DNA from: Lachnospiraceae bacterium | GTDB taxonomy: Bacteria; Bacillota; Clostridia; Lachnospirales; Lachnospiraceae | Reading direction: 5' to 3' | Assembly (NCBI GenBank): GCA_024403555.1 | Contig: JAKSRP010000014.1 | Span: forward strand, 1 to 41,115 | Length of the DNA: 41,115 nt | Shown here: piece after piece, positions 1 through 8,181 of the stretch | Numbering within the stretch: the first letter of the stretch is position 1 | Layout: each line of letters begins with the position of its first letter | Notes under the pieces: model-generated | Seen by the model: the letters and a program-made list of their open reading frames with translations, nothing else | Told to the model about the DNA's origin: nothing | Database searches by the model: none | Position numbers and translations under genes: made by a program

Positions 1-2
1 TC

Positions 3-1049
3 CACTGTCACGACTGGCAGGCAGGCTTAGTGCCAGTATATTTAAAAACAGTATTTGCAGGTCCGAATTTCTACCGCAATATCAAAACTGTATTTACAAT
101 CCACAATCTTAAATTCCAGGGTATCACAGATGCAGCTCGTATGATGGACATCACAGGTCTTCATTCTGATCTCTTCACAGATACATTAATGGGCGGAAAC
201 AACTGTGGCAATATGTTAAAAGGTGGTTTAACATTCTCTGACAAGATCAACACAGTATCCGAAACATATGCAGAAGAAATCCAGACAGCTTTCTTTGGTG
301 AAAGATTAGATGCTCTTCTTCGTTACAGAAGCGCAGATCTTTCCGGTATCGTTAATGGTATCGACTATGATTCCTACAATCCATTAACAGACAAAGCAAT
401 CGCTCAGGGTTATGATGTTAATAGCTTCATCGAAGGTAAGAAAGTAAATAAAGTAGATTTACAGAAAGAAGTTGGCTTACCAGTAGACGAAGATAAGTTC
501 GTGATCGGTATCATTTCCCGTTTAACAGACCAGAAAGGTTTAGACCTTGTAAATGCTGTTATGAATGAAATCTGTAACATCGATCTTCAGTTCGTAATTT
601 TAGGTACAGGCGAAGAACAGTACGAAAACATGTTCAAATATTATGCAGGCCAGTATCCAGATAAAGTTTCTGCTAATATCTTCTATTCTGATCCATTATC
701 CAAGAAGATCTACGCAGGTGTTGATGCTTTATTAGTACCATCCTTATTCGAACCTTGTGGATTAACTCAGCTTATGTCCTTACGTTATGGTACAGTTCCA
801 GTTGTTCGTGAAACAGGTGGTTTAAAAGATACAGTTCATGCTTACAACAAGTATGAACAGACAGGTAATGGATTCAGCTTCGCTAACTACAATGCTCATG
901 AATTATTATTCCAGATCGAATCCGCAGCAGACGTATTCTACAATGACAAAGATTCCTGGAATGCAATCGTTGAACGTGGCATGAACATGGACTACAGCTG
1001 GAACACATCCGCTTTAGTTTATGCTGATTTATATGAATCTATGCTTTAA
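3..1049 (+). CDS. glgA: Glycogen/starch synthase (ADP-glucose), 3' part
   Basis: C-terminal part of a GT5 glycogen synthase, which transfers glucose from ADP-glucose to growing alpha-1,4-glucan in the cytoplasm. The reading frame is open to the left edge of the window. The first codons give HCHDWQAGLVPVYLK, equivalent to the family's H-x-x-D-W acceptor-side motif, so the GTG at position 30 is an internal valine and not a start. Later come the IVNGID motif, the GT-B C-terminal Rossmann segment (FVIGIISRLTDQKGLDL) and the nucleotide-sugar site PSLFEPCGLTQLMSLRYG followed by RETGGLKDTV, where GlgA usually has KTGGL. The N-terminal domain is outside the window. A strong terminator follows directly, so this is the last gene of its transcript. 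Confidence 0.93.
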   Translation, partial: HCHDWQAGLVPVYLKTVFAGPNFYRNIKTVFTIHNLKFQGITDAARMMDITGLHSDLFTDTLMGGNNCGNMLKGGLTFSDKINTVSETYAEEIQTAFFGERLDALLRYRSADLSGIVNGIDYDSYNPLTDKAIAQGYDVNSFIEGKKVNKVDLQKEVGLPVDEDKFVIGIISRLTDQKGLDLVNAVMNEICNIDLQFVILGTGEEQYENMFKYYAGQYPDKVSANIFYSDPLSKKIYAGVDALLVPSLFEPCGLTQLMSLRYGTVPVVRETGGLKDTVHAYNKYEQTGNGFSFANYNAHELLFQIESAADVFYNDKDSWNAIVERGMNMDYSWNTSALVYADLYESML

Positions 1050-1061
1050 TTGATATTTGGG

Positions 1062-1093
1062 CGGCGGGAGCTTTAAGCTTCCGCCGTTTTTTT
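1062..1093 (+). terminator. Intrinsic terminator of glgA
   Basis: A 25-nt near-perfect inverted repeat (CGGCGGGAGCTT facing AAGCTTCCGCCG, one G-T pair) is followed by seven T residues. It starts 13 bases after the glgA stop codon. Confidence 0.93.
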
Positions 1094-1655
1094 ATGTTGT
1101 TGCAGGAAGGCGAAGGGAAGCTCGCAAAATAAAGCTTGCGAAATACGAGAGATAGAGGTGAGCATGCGACTTGCTTTTCCAACTAAGTGCCACAGAGAAA
1201 GAATATCAGATTTATAATACAGTTTTCCGGGCTTCGTTGTACCATATTTTTAGGTATCGAAATTTGTAATGCTTTTTTATAGCAAGTCGGTCCCACAGAT
1301 TTCAATTCTGTTATTTGTAATGCATATTTTTATGGAAATTTGATTATGAATCTAAGTTTTGAATATTGTGGCACAGCCTAGTGTGCCACACAAAAGCAAG
1401 TCGGAATTTGTAATTATTTTTATGGTACCACAGGAAGAAAAATGAATGAGTGTAATACAATTTGCTTTAAATTGTGTATTATGAAATGAGAAACTCGGAA
1501 CTGTAATCAATTTTCTAAACACAATTGTATTACAATTTAAGAATTAACCTAACATAATACTTTTTATGAAAAAAATAGTATTACAAAATGAGTTTATGAA
1601 TTCTGTGATACAATTCATGTCCTACAGAATAAGAAATCGAATTCTGTAGGACAAC
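1094..1655. repeat. Gene-free region with degenerate repeats and palindromes
   Basis: No plausible coding frame is visible. The region holds three diverged copies of ATTTGTAAT-N2-5-TTTTTAT(A/G)G (from 1261, 1313 and 1405). The octamer GCAAGTCG occurs at 1282 and 1396, and in reverse at 1167. There is a perfect palindrome GTGGCACA-N6-TGTGCCAC (1368-1389). An 11-bp inverted pair GTAATACAATT (1452-1462) faces AATTGTATTAC (1523-1533), with further related copies around 1585. GCAAGTCG also occurs in the other long gene-free stretch, at 23340. This looks like decayed repeat or small mobile-element remnants, or an uncharacterised non-coding RNA; the sequence alone does not decide. Confidence 0.5.
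1619..1652 (-). terminator. Hairpin at the 3' end of rqcH
   Basis: A perfect 12-bp inverted repeat, GTCCTACAGAAT facing ATTCTGTAGGAC with a 10-nt loop, starts 4 bases past the rqcH stop codon. On the minus strand the bases after the stem are ATGAATTG, not a T run. It may act as an RNA 3'-end stabiliser or a weak terminator. Confidence 0.5.
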
Positions 1656-3449
1656 CTACTCAATCCTTTCAATCCCCTCTATATTCGGCTCGCTGACCAT
1701 GCTGTAATTGGTATGGTAAATGACGAATCCCGGTTTTCCACCGGGTGTTTTCTTCAAATGTTTTTTCTGTATATAGTCAATTTCAACCTTATTGGTATCT
1801 TTTCCTTTGCTAAAGAATGCGGCTAATCGACATGCTTCTTCATAGGTCTGATCTGGCATGATACCGCCATCCGGGTTTTTCACGATGACATGGGATCCTG
1901 CCATCTGCTTTGCATGGAACCACCAGTCATTGCCGGTCGCAACCTTAAAAGACAAGTCTTCATTCTGGTAGTTATTCTTTCCGACATACATGTGGTAGCC
2001 GTCGGAACTTACAAAATGCATTGGCTTTGATTTAAACTTCGCCTTCTTCATGTTGCCTTTACGACGTTTGATATAGCCACAGTCCATCATTTCTTCACGA
2101 ATCTGTACCAGATCCTCTTCATCAAGCGCAATATTTAACGCATTGCTGATGGATTCAAGATGCTCTACATCCGCTTTCGTCTCTAACGTAAGTTCAGATA
2201 ACGCCTCATAGGTTCTCTTCATCTTGTTATATTTCGCAAAATATTTTTGAGAGTTTTCCTGTGCAGACTTCTGAGGGTCTAATGGAATAGTGATTTCCTC
2301 ATTCGTGTAGTAGTTGAGACAAGTCAGAGATTTATCCCCCTCCGAGCAGCCATAACCATATACATTGAGCAACTCACCATAAATTTTATATTTTTCACGT
2401 TTTTCGGTGTCACGAAGCTGCTTAATCTGTAAATCATATTTTTTCGATGCACGAGAGAGTGATGTGTCCACGATTTTTCGAAGATCCGTGGATTTCTGCT
2501 TGATACGCGTAATCTTCTCCTTCATGGAGTAGTAGTTTTGCAGCACTTCGGAAATCGAATCATAGGCCATCGCACCGGATCTGGAACCGCCCGTCGTCGA
2601 CTGCGCAGAGCCATCCATCGCATCTGATCCGCTAAAGGAAGTCAGTTCGATGGAAGAAAATTCTTTTGGTATGCCACCTTCTAACACGATATTTGGTGCA
2701 AATGCTCCCGTCTCAACGATTTCATTAAATCGAACCAATTCCCCGTAAAGTCTGGCTGCTGCAATTTCGTCGAGTGATGCCATGGCATCACTGCCATCAA
2801 GACCTGCGCGGAAACACAGTTCATTTGCTATTAAAGGGCTGATTCCGGTAATGGAAGTGTAGATGCCCTTACAAATGGACACTGGTTTTGTTACGATTTC
2901 AGTAAGAAAATAGTTAAGATCTACACAAAGTGGAGAACGTTTCCCCTGAGAAGGCGGAGTTACGTAATCACGACCAGGTAAAACCTCACGCACGGACGAA
3001 ATATTTGCCGAGATATGCTTGATGGAATCGATGATCTTATCGGTGGCAGCATCCACAAAGATGATATTAGAATGCTTGCCCATGATTTCGACAACTAATT
3101 TTTTCTGGCATAAATCGCCTAATTCGTTTAAGTGCTCGATCGTAAACTCGATGATTCGCTCAAATCCCGGCTGAGTGACCGAGATGATTCTTCCATTATT
3201 AATATGTTTTCGAAGCAGCATACAGAAGTTTGGAGCCTGACTAGGATTATTCTTGCTCTCGGTAGTGATGTATACAAGCGGCAAAGATGGGCTTGCAGAG
3301 AGAAGAAGACGGTAAGTCGTACGATTGTTTTTGATGACTAAAGTCAGCTCATCCGCTTCCGGCTGATATATTTTATAGATACGTCCGCCCACGAGAAGCT
3401 TTTCGCAGTCGGAACGAACATTTGCAATGACAAGTCCGTCAAGGGCCAT
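1656..3449 (-). CDS. rqcH: NFACT-family ribosome quality control protein RqcH
   Basis: RqcH binds stalled 50S subunits carrying peptidyl-tRNA and recruits Ala-tRNA to add C-terminal alanine tails that mark the peptide for degradation. It was formerly annotated as a fibronectin-binding protein. The 597-residue product has an N-terminal NFACT-N domain (MALDGLVIANV...), a central charged coiled-coil-forming region (about 300-430) and a C-terminal NFACT-R domain with DWWFHAKQMAGSHVIV. At the positions equivalent to B. subtilis D97-R98 this protein has E97-R98, a conservative change at a functional site. The start was placed at 3449 because AAAGGAGG lies 6 bases upstream of that ATG; an earlier in-frame ATG (3479) has no such site. 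It is divergent from the his operon. Confidence 0.9.
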   Translation of the reverse strand: MALDGLVIANVRSDCEKLLVGGRIYKIYQPEADELTLVIKNNRTTYRLLLSASPSLPLVYITTESKNNPSQAPNFCMLLRKHINNGRIISVTQPGFERIIEFTIEHLNELGDLCQKKLVVEIMGKHSNIIFVDAATDKIIDSIKHISANISSVREVLPGRDYVTPPSQGKRSPLCVDLNYFLTEIVTKPVSICKGIYTSITGISPLIANELCFRAGLDGSDAMASLDEIAAARLYGELVRFNEIVETGAFAPNIVLEGGIPKEFSSIELTSFSGSDAMDGSAQSTTGGSRSGAMAYDSISEVLQNYYSMKEKITRIKQKSTDLRKIVDTSLSRASKKYDLQIKQLRDTEKREKYKIYGELLNVYGYGCSEGDKSLTCLNYYTNEEITIPLDPQKSAQENSQKYFAKYNKMKRTYEALSELTLETKADVEHLESISNALNIALDEEDLVQIREEMMDCGYIKRRKGNMKKAKFKSKPMHFVSSDGYHMYVGKNNYQNEDLSFKVATGNDWWFHAKQMAGSHVIVKNPDGGIMPDQTYEEACRLAAFFSKGKDTNKVEIDYIQKKHLKKTPGGKPGFVIYHTNYSMVSEPNIEGIERIE

Positions 3450-3501
3450 GTGTGGCACCTCCTTTAAATCTATTTGCAATTTGTTGGTAAATGTTATGTT
3501 G

Positions 3502-3518
3502 CAATTTGCAGCAAATTG
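3502..3518. promoter_or_regulatory. Palindrome in the rqcH leader
   Basis: Perfect CAATTTG-N3-CAAATTG inverted repeat between the predicted rqcH transcription start and its start codon. It could be an operator or an RNA hairpin in the leader of about 95 nt. No known factor can be assigned. Confidence 0.4.
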
Positions 3519-3551
3519 TGCTGCGTAATATCGATATGCAATACGTGAAAA

Positions 3552-3580
3552 ATTATAGCATGCTTATAGCACTTAGGCAA
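3552..3580 (-). promoter_or_regulatory. Sigma-A-type promoter for rqcH
   Basis: On the minus strand TTGCCT and TATAAT are separated by exactly 17 bases. The -35 box lies 18 bp from the -35 box of the divergent his promoter. Confidence 0.65.
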
Positions 3581-3598
3581 ATGTGCAGGCAAATTCAT

Positions 3599-3627
3599 TT
3601 GTCAAGAGCACTTTAGTGTGCTAATAT
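3599..3627 (+). promoter_or_regulatory. Promoter of the his operon
   Basis: TTGTCA, a 17-base spacer and TAATAT, upstream of hisZ. An alternative -10 box, TATAAT, overlaps at 3625-3630 with a 20-base spacer. The spacer holds an imperfect repeat (AGCAC-TTTA-GTGTGCT) that could be an operator. I see no T-box-type leader. Confidence 0.6.
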
Positions 3628-3662
3628 AATAAAATACGAAACTATGTGAAAAAGGAGAAACG

Positions 3663-4946
3663 ATGAACATTAAATTATTACATACACCGGAAGGTGTAAG
3701 AGATATCTACAACGTAGAATATAGCAAAAAAGTAAAAATTGAACAGGACATTTTAGAAGTCCTTCATTTATATGGTTATAAAGGCATCCAGACACCGATG
3801 TTTGAATTCTTTGACATTTTCAACAGAGAAACAGGTAGTGTAAGCTCTCGCGAGATGTACAAATTCTTTGACAGAGAAGGCAATACATTAGTATTAAGAC
3901 CAGATATGACACCATCAATCGCACGCTGCGTTGCCAAATATTTTGATGAAGAGCATTTACCAATCCGTCTTTGCTACAAAGGCAATACATTTGTAAATAA
4001 CGCAAGCCACCAGGGTAAATTAAAAGAAACAACAACCATTGGTGCAGAATTAGTCAATGATAACAGCTCCTCCGGAGATGCAGAAGTGATCGCACTTGCC
4101 ATCAACTCCTTCCTTGCACTTGGAATCACAGACTTTACAGTTGACGTAGGACAGGTTGATTTTTACCAGGGAATCTGTGAAGAATTCGGAATCAAGGGCG
4201 ATATCGAACTTCGTCTTCGCGAATTAGTAAAGAATAAAAACTTCTTTGGTGTAGAAGAACTCTTACATGATGTTGATACCATTTCAGAAGAAGGCAAAAA
4301 AGCGATTTCAACATTTACACAGTTATATGGTGGACGCGAAATCTTAGAAACAGCAAAGAACTTAGTATTTAACAGCAAAGCGCGCAAGGCAGTAGAACAT
4401 CTGGATAATGTATACCGTATCCTTTCTGTATATGGATACGAAAAGTATATAAGCTTTGACCTTGCAATGCTTCACAACTTTGATTATTATACTGGAATCA
4501 TTTTCAAAGGCTATACATATGGTACTGGTGATGCGGTAGTTAAGGGTGGCCGTTACGATAACCTTCTTGAACAGTTTGGCAAGAAGGCTCCATCCGTTGG
4601 TTTTTCTGTCAATGTTGACGAATTACTTCTTGCTATGACAAGTCAGAAAATTAAGGTTGACACAGCGCGCAACAAAAGACTTCTTGTATATCATGGACCA
4701 GGTTATAAACCAGCAATCAAGACAGCAAATTATTATAGAAAGAATGGCATTATCTGTGAAGCAGTCAGACTGTTACAGGGCATGGACATTGAAGATTATG
4801 TCGAAAAAGCAAAAGAAGCAGGCTACGGTGGAATCTGCTACTTTGAAACAAGAGAAATTGCATGGGTAATCAATACAGAAACAGATAAACGTGAAAGATT
4901 CACAGATTTCCATGCATTAGCAGATCGAATTGACCAGATTGTATAA
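3663..4946 (+). CDS. hisZ: ATP phosphoribosyltransferase regulatory subunit HisZ
   Basis: Paralogue of the histidyl-tRNA synthetase catalytic core that does not charge tRNA. It forms a hetero-octamer with short-form HisG and provides its activity and histidine feedback control, at step one of histidine synthesis. The 427-residue protein shows class II synthetase-like segments: FFDREGNTLVLRPDMTPSIA near residue 80, and HNFDYYTGIIFKGYTYG followed by GGRYDNLLEQFG near residues 275-310. Pairing with a short HisG immediately downstream, rather than with other synthetase features, identifies it as HisZ and not HisS. An AAAGGAG site precedes the ATG. It is the first gene of a compact five-gene his cluster. 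Confidence 0.94.
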   Translation: MNIKLLHTPEGVRDIYNVEYSKKVKIEQDILEVLHLYGYKGIQTPMFEFFDIFNRETGSVSSREMYKFFDREGNTLVLRPDMTPSIARCVAKYFDEEHLPIRLCYKGNTFVNNASHQGKLKETTTIGAELVNDNSSSGDAEVIALAINSFLALGITDFTVDVGQVDFYQGICEEFGIKGDIELRLRELVKNKNFFGVEELLHDVDTISEEGKKAISTFTQLYGGREILETAKNLVFNSKARKAVEHLDNVYRILSVYGYEKYISFDLAMLHNFDYYTGIIFKGYTYGTGDAVVKGGRYDNLLEQFGKKAPSVGFSVNVDELLLAMTSQKIKVDTARNKRLLVYHGPGYKPAIKTANYYRKNGIICEAVRLLQGMDIEDYVEKAKEAGYGGICYFETREIAWVINTETDKRERFTDFHALADRIDQIV

Positions 4947-4971
4947 GATAGATAGTAGGAAGGAATAAAAT

Positions 4972-5619
4972 ATGAGATATTTAACATTTGCACTGGCGAA
5001 AGGTCGTCTTGCGAAACAGACTATGAAGCTGTTAGAGCAGATTGGCATCACCTGTGAAGAAATGAAAGACCCAAAAACAAGAAAATTAATCTTTGTGAAC
5101 GAAGAACTAAAGGTAAAATTCTTCTTATCCAAAGCTTCTGATGTGCCAACTTATGTGGAATACGGTGCAGCAGATATCGGGGTTGTTGGGAAAGATACAA
5201 TTTTAGAAGAAGGCAGACCATTATATGAAGTATTAGATTTAGGCTTTGGTAAATGTAAGATGTGTGTCTGCGGACCAGAATCTGCAAGAGAATATTTAGA
5301 ACACAAAGAATTAATCCGTGTTGCATCCAAATATCCAAACATCGCGAAGGAGTATTTCTATAACAAAAAGCTTCAGACCGTTGAAATCATCAAGCTCAAT
5401 GGTTCCGTAGAACTTGCTCCAATTGTTGGATTATCGGAAGTAATCGTTGATATCGTTGAAACAGGTACTACCTTAAAAGAAAACGGATTAGGTGTTTTAG
5501 AAGAGATCTGCCCATTATCCGCTCGTATGGTAGTAAACCAGGTAAGCTACAAGCTCGAACAGGAGCGTATCCAGAAGCTTATTAACGACTTAAAGGAATT
5601 AACAGCAAAAGGAGAATAA
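4972..5619 (+). CDS. hisG: ATP phosphoribosyltransferase, short form
   Basis: Catalytic subunit of the first histidine pathway step, condensing ATP and PRPP to N1-(5'-phosphoribosyl)-ATP. At 215 residues it is the HisG-S form, lacking the C-terminal histidine-binding domain of the roughly 290-residue long form, so it depends on HisZ encoded just upstream. Family segments include the N-terminal [34 protein letters not shown], and the PRPP-loop region [19 protein letters not shown]. It starts 25 bases after hisZ behind GGAAGG, and hisD begins 3 bases after its stop, so translation is probably coupled. Confidence 0.97.
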   Translation: MRYLTFALAKGRLAKQTMKLLEQIGITCEEMKDPKTRKLIFVNEELKVKFFLSKASDVPTYVEYGAADIGVVGKDTILEEGRPLYEVLDLGFGKCKMCVCGPESAREYLEHKELIRVASKYPNIAKEYFYNKKLQTVEIIKLNGSVELAPIVGLSEVIVDIVETGTTLKENGLGVLEEICPLSARMVVNQVSYKLEQERIQKLINDLKELTAKGE

Positions 5620-5622
5620 ATC

Positions 5623-6921
5623 ATGAGACTTGTAAAAGTGAATGACGAATCAATCAAGAATATCCTTACTGATTTATTACAGAGAAGCCCAAATAACTAC
5701 GGCAAATACGAAGCAATTGTTGCTGATGTAGTTAATGATGTTAAGGCAAATGGTGACGCCGCTGTTCTTTCTTATACTAAGAAATTTGACGGCTGTGATT
5801 TTACTCCGGAACAGATGCTAGTAACAGATGAAGAAATTGCAGAAGCTTATGAAGCAGTAGATGATTCCTTAATTGAAATTATCAGAAAAGCGTTAGTAAA
5901 CATTCGTGAGTATCATGAAAAACAGCGTCAGTACAGCTGGTTTGATTCAAAACCGGATGGAACTATGCTTGGACAGAAAGTAACGGCATTAGAATCCGTT
6001 GGTGTATATGTACCGGGCGGAAAAGCTGCTTATCCATCCTCTGTACTTATGAATATCGTACCTGCAAAAGTGGCGGGTGTTGAAAAGATTGTTATGACAA
6101 CTCCTCCTGGAAAGGATGGAAAAGTCAATCCAAATACTTTAGTAGCTGCAAAAGAAGCAGGTGCAGATGAAGTATATAAAGTAGGTGGTTCTCAGGCGGT
6201 TGCTGCACTTGCATACGGCACAGAAACCATTCCCAAAGTTGATAAAATCGTAGGACCAGGTAACATCTTCGTAGCCCTTGCGAAAAAGCAGGTATATGGT
6301 AACGTTGCCATTGACTCCATCGCAGGTCCATCCGAAATCTTAGTTCTCGCGGATGAAACAGCAAATGCGCACTTCGTAGCGGCAGACTTACTTTCTCAGG
6401 CAGAACATGATGAGCTTGCAAGTGCGATTTTAGTTACTACAAGCGAACAGCTTGCAAAAGACGTGGAAAAAGAAATTGAAGGCTACTTAGCTGTTCTTCC
6501 ACGTGCAGAAATCATGAGAAAATCCATTGATAATTTTGGATATTTACTCGTGGCAGAAACCATGGATCAGGCTATCGCAACAGCGAATGCAATCGCATCT
6601 GAGCATTTAGAAGTTGTAACAGCAAATCCATTTGAAGTAATGACAAAAATCAAGAATGCGGGTGCCATCTTTATTGGCGAGTACAGCTCTGAACCATTAG
6701 GTGATTATTTCGCAGGTCCAAACCATGTACTTCCAACAAATGGAACAGCGAAGTTCTTCTCCCCACTTTCTGTAGATGATTTCATCAAGAAGTCTAGTAT
6801 CATCTACTACTCCAAAGAAGCACTTGAGCCAATCCACAAAGACATCATTGCATTTGCAGAAGCAGAATATCTGACAGCTCATGCAAATTCCATCCGTGTT
6901 CGTTTCGAAGATGATAAATAG
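5623..6921 (+). CDS. hisD: Histidinol dehydrogenase
   Basis: Zinc-dependent enzyme that oxidises L-histidinol to L-histidine in two NAD-linked steps, the end of the pathway. The 432 residues match the family length. Motifs seen: [34 protein letters not shown] followed by [15 protein letters not shown] (the signature region), [15 protein letters not shown] (with zinc-ligand Gln and His), SEHLEV, and [19 protein letters not shown]. Its ribosome binding site, GGAG, lies in the last codons of hisG. Confidence 0.97.
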   Translation: MRLVKVNDESIKNILTDLLQRSPNNYGKYEAIVADVVNDVKANGDAAVLSYTKKFDGCDFTPEQMLVTDEEIAEAYEAVDDSLIEIIRKALVNIREYHEKQRQYSWFDSKPDGTMLGQKVTALESVGVYVPGGKAAYPSSVLMNIVPAKVAGVEKIVMTTPPGKDGKVNPNTLVAAKEAGADEVYKVGGSQAVAALAYGTETIPKVDKIVGPGNIFVALAKKQVYGNVAIDSIAGPSEILVLADETANAHFVAADLLSQAEHDELASAILVTTSEQLAKDVEKEIEGYLAVLPRAEIMRKSIDNFGYLLVAETMDQAIATANAIASEHLEVVTANPFEVMTKIKNAGAIFIGEYSSEPLGDYFAGPNHVLPTNGTAKFFSPLSVDDFIKKSSIIYYSKEALEPIHKDIIAFAEAEYLTAHANSIRVRFEDDK

Positions 6922-6939
6922 ATATAAAGGAGCTTAATT

Positions 6940-7530
6940 ATGGAAAGAACAGCATCCATCGCAAGAATGACAAGTGAAACCAAGATTGAGATGTTCTTAA
7001 ATATCGACGGAAGCGGAAAAGCAGAAGTGGATACAGGAATTGGATTTTTCGATCATATGTTAAATAGTTTCGCAAAGCACGGATTTTTTGATCTTAAGGT
7101 AAAGGTTGTGGGTGATCTTCATGTTGATTGTCATCATACGATTGAAGATACCGGAATCGTGCTTGGAGAATGTATCAAAAAAGCTATTGGCGACAAAAAA
7201 GGAATTGTACGCTACGGATCCTGCATCCTTCCAATGGATGAATCCTTAATTCTTTCCGCATTAGATTTATCCGGACGTCCATATTTTGTGACAGATCTTA
7301 AGTTCAATGTGGATAGTGTTGGTGGTTATGATACAGAGATGTGCAAAGAATTCTTCTATGCGATTTCATACAGCGCAGGTATGAACCTTCATATCAAACA
7401 GCTTTCCGAAGGCGGCAATGCACATCATATCATTGAAGGTGCTTACAAATCATTTGCCAAAGCACTTGATCAGGCAACAAAATACGATGAACGCATCACA
7501 GATGTGTTATCCACAAAAGGATCATTATAG
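6940..7530 (+). CDS. hisB: Imidazoleglycerol-phosphate dehydratase
   Basis: Manganese-dependent dehydratase converting imidazole glycerol phosphate to imidazole acetol phosphate. The 196-residue monofunctional form has no fused histidinol-phosphatase domain. Metal-binding motifs are plain: GFFDHMLNSFAKHG, DCHHTIEDTGIVLGE, and the second set NAHHIIEGAYKSFAKAL. It lies 18 bases after hisD behind AAAGGAG and 9 bases before hisI. Confidence 0.97.
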   Translation: MERTASIARMTSETKIEMFLNIDGSGKAEVDTGIGFFDHMLNSFAKHGFFDLKVKVVGDLHVDCHHTIEDTGIVLGECIKKAIGDKKGIVRYGSCILPMDESLILSALDLSGRPYFVTDLKFNVDSVGGYDTEMCKEFFYAISYSAGMNLHIKQLSEGGNAHHIIEGAYKSFAKALDQATKYDERITDVLSTKGSL

Positions 7531-7539
7531 GAGAACGTC

Positions 7540-7881
7540 ATGTTAGAAAAGAAATTTGAATTTGAAGATTTTAAATTAAACAGCGATGGCATGATTCCGG
7601 TTGTTGTTCAGGATTATGAGAATAAAGACGTTCTTATGGTTGCGTATATGAACAAGGAATCCTATGAAAAGACCATCGAAACCGGCCTTATGACTTACTG
7701 GAGCAGAAGCCGCAATGAATTATGGACAAAAGGATTAACTTCAGGTCATGTTCAGCACGTAAAAGAATTGAAAATTGACTGTGATAATGATACAATCTTA
7801 GCGTTAGTTGACCAGACTGGTGCAGCCTGCCATACAGGAAACAGAACTTGTTTCTATAGAGAATTGGCAAATCTAAAATAA
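7540..7881 (+). CDS. hisI: Phosphoribosyl-AMP cyclohydrolase
   Basis: Opens the purine ring of phosphoribosyl-AMP, the third histidine step. The 113-residue stand-alone HisI has the expected [27 protein letters not shown] and [21 protein letters not shown] segments, with the acidic Mg2+ cluster and three zinc-binding cysteines (CD..., ACH, RTC). There is no HisE domain, so the preceding pyrophosphohydrolase step must be encoded elsewhere, as must hisA, hisC, hisF, hisH and the phosphatase. The promoter of the next small gene overlaps its stop codon. Confidence 0.96.
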   Translation: MLEKKFEFEDFKLNSDGMIPVVVQDYENKDVLMVAYMNKESYEKTIETGLMTYWSRSRNELWTKGLTSGHVQHVKELKIDCDNDTILALVDQTGAACHTGNRTCFYRELANLK

Positions 7882-7892
7882 TGTGGTATAAT
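7864..7892 (+). promoter_or_regulatory. Promoter of the small membrane protein gene
   Basis: TTGGCA, a 17-base spacer and a perfect TATAAT overlap the end of hisI. This gives the small gene at 7946 transcription independent of the his operon. Confidence 0.7.
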
Positions 7893-7945
7893 ATTGGGAA
7901 GATTATTATACAAACAAACTGTTTGACGAAACGGAGGCCGAACAA

Positions 7946-8068
7946 GTGACAGCATTATTATCTGAATTCGTAAGCTATGTGATTATTTATGTGATGACAG
8001 TTGCATTTGCAGTAGCAGGTGTACTTCTTGGAATCAATTTAAAGAAGAAAAAAAGCTCAGAAGACTAA
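7946..8068 (+). CDS. 40-residue single-pass membrane protein, unknown function
   Basis: A short frame begins with GTG and is preceded by CGGAGG about 7 bases upstream. The product starts MTALLSEFVSYVIIYVMTVA and has one hydrophobic helix (about residues 9-31), followed by a basic then acidic tail (LKKKKSSED). The positive-inside rule suggests a cytoplasmic C-terminus. It has its own strong promoter and is followed by a hairpin, so it forms a one-gene unit between the his operon and alaS. I recognise no function. The combination of promoter, ribosome binding site, transmembrane helix and 3' hairpin supports a real gene. Confidence 0.75.
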   Translation: MTALLSEFVSYVIIYVMTVAFAVAGVLLGINLKKKKSSED

Positions 8069-8100
8069 TAATTAAAAAAGAAAATGAATTATGATTATTA

Positions 8101-8129
8101 AGGAAAGTCATCAGCGATGGCTTTCTTTA
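8101..8129 (+). terminator. Hairpin after the small membrane protein gene
   Basis: GAAAGTCATC-AGC-GATGGCTTTC forms a 10-bp stem with one T-G pair and a three-base loop. Only TTTAG follows, so termination may be partial and allow read-through into alaS. Confidence 0.55.
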
Positions 8130-8181
8130 GTGCGTTTTAAAGGATGGCGCACGCATATAGAAACATGGAGGAAAAGATAAA

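Noticed and set aside
3132-3341. 69-codon plus-strand frame
   Set aside because: Lies antisense inside rqcH, which has clear domain matches. No ribosome binding site or promoter.
5048-5342. Minus-strand frames of 63-96 codons inside hisG
   Set aside because: Antisense shadows of a well-supported gene, low-complexity composition, no translation signals.
8069-8181. T-box leader upstream of alaS
   Set aside because: The conserved T-box sequence and specifier stem are not seen; only a short hairpin is present.
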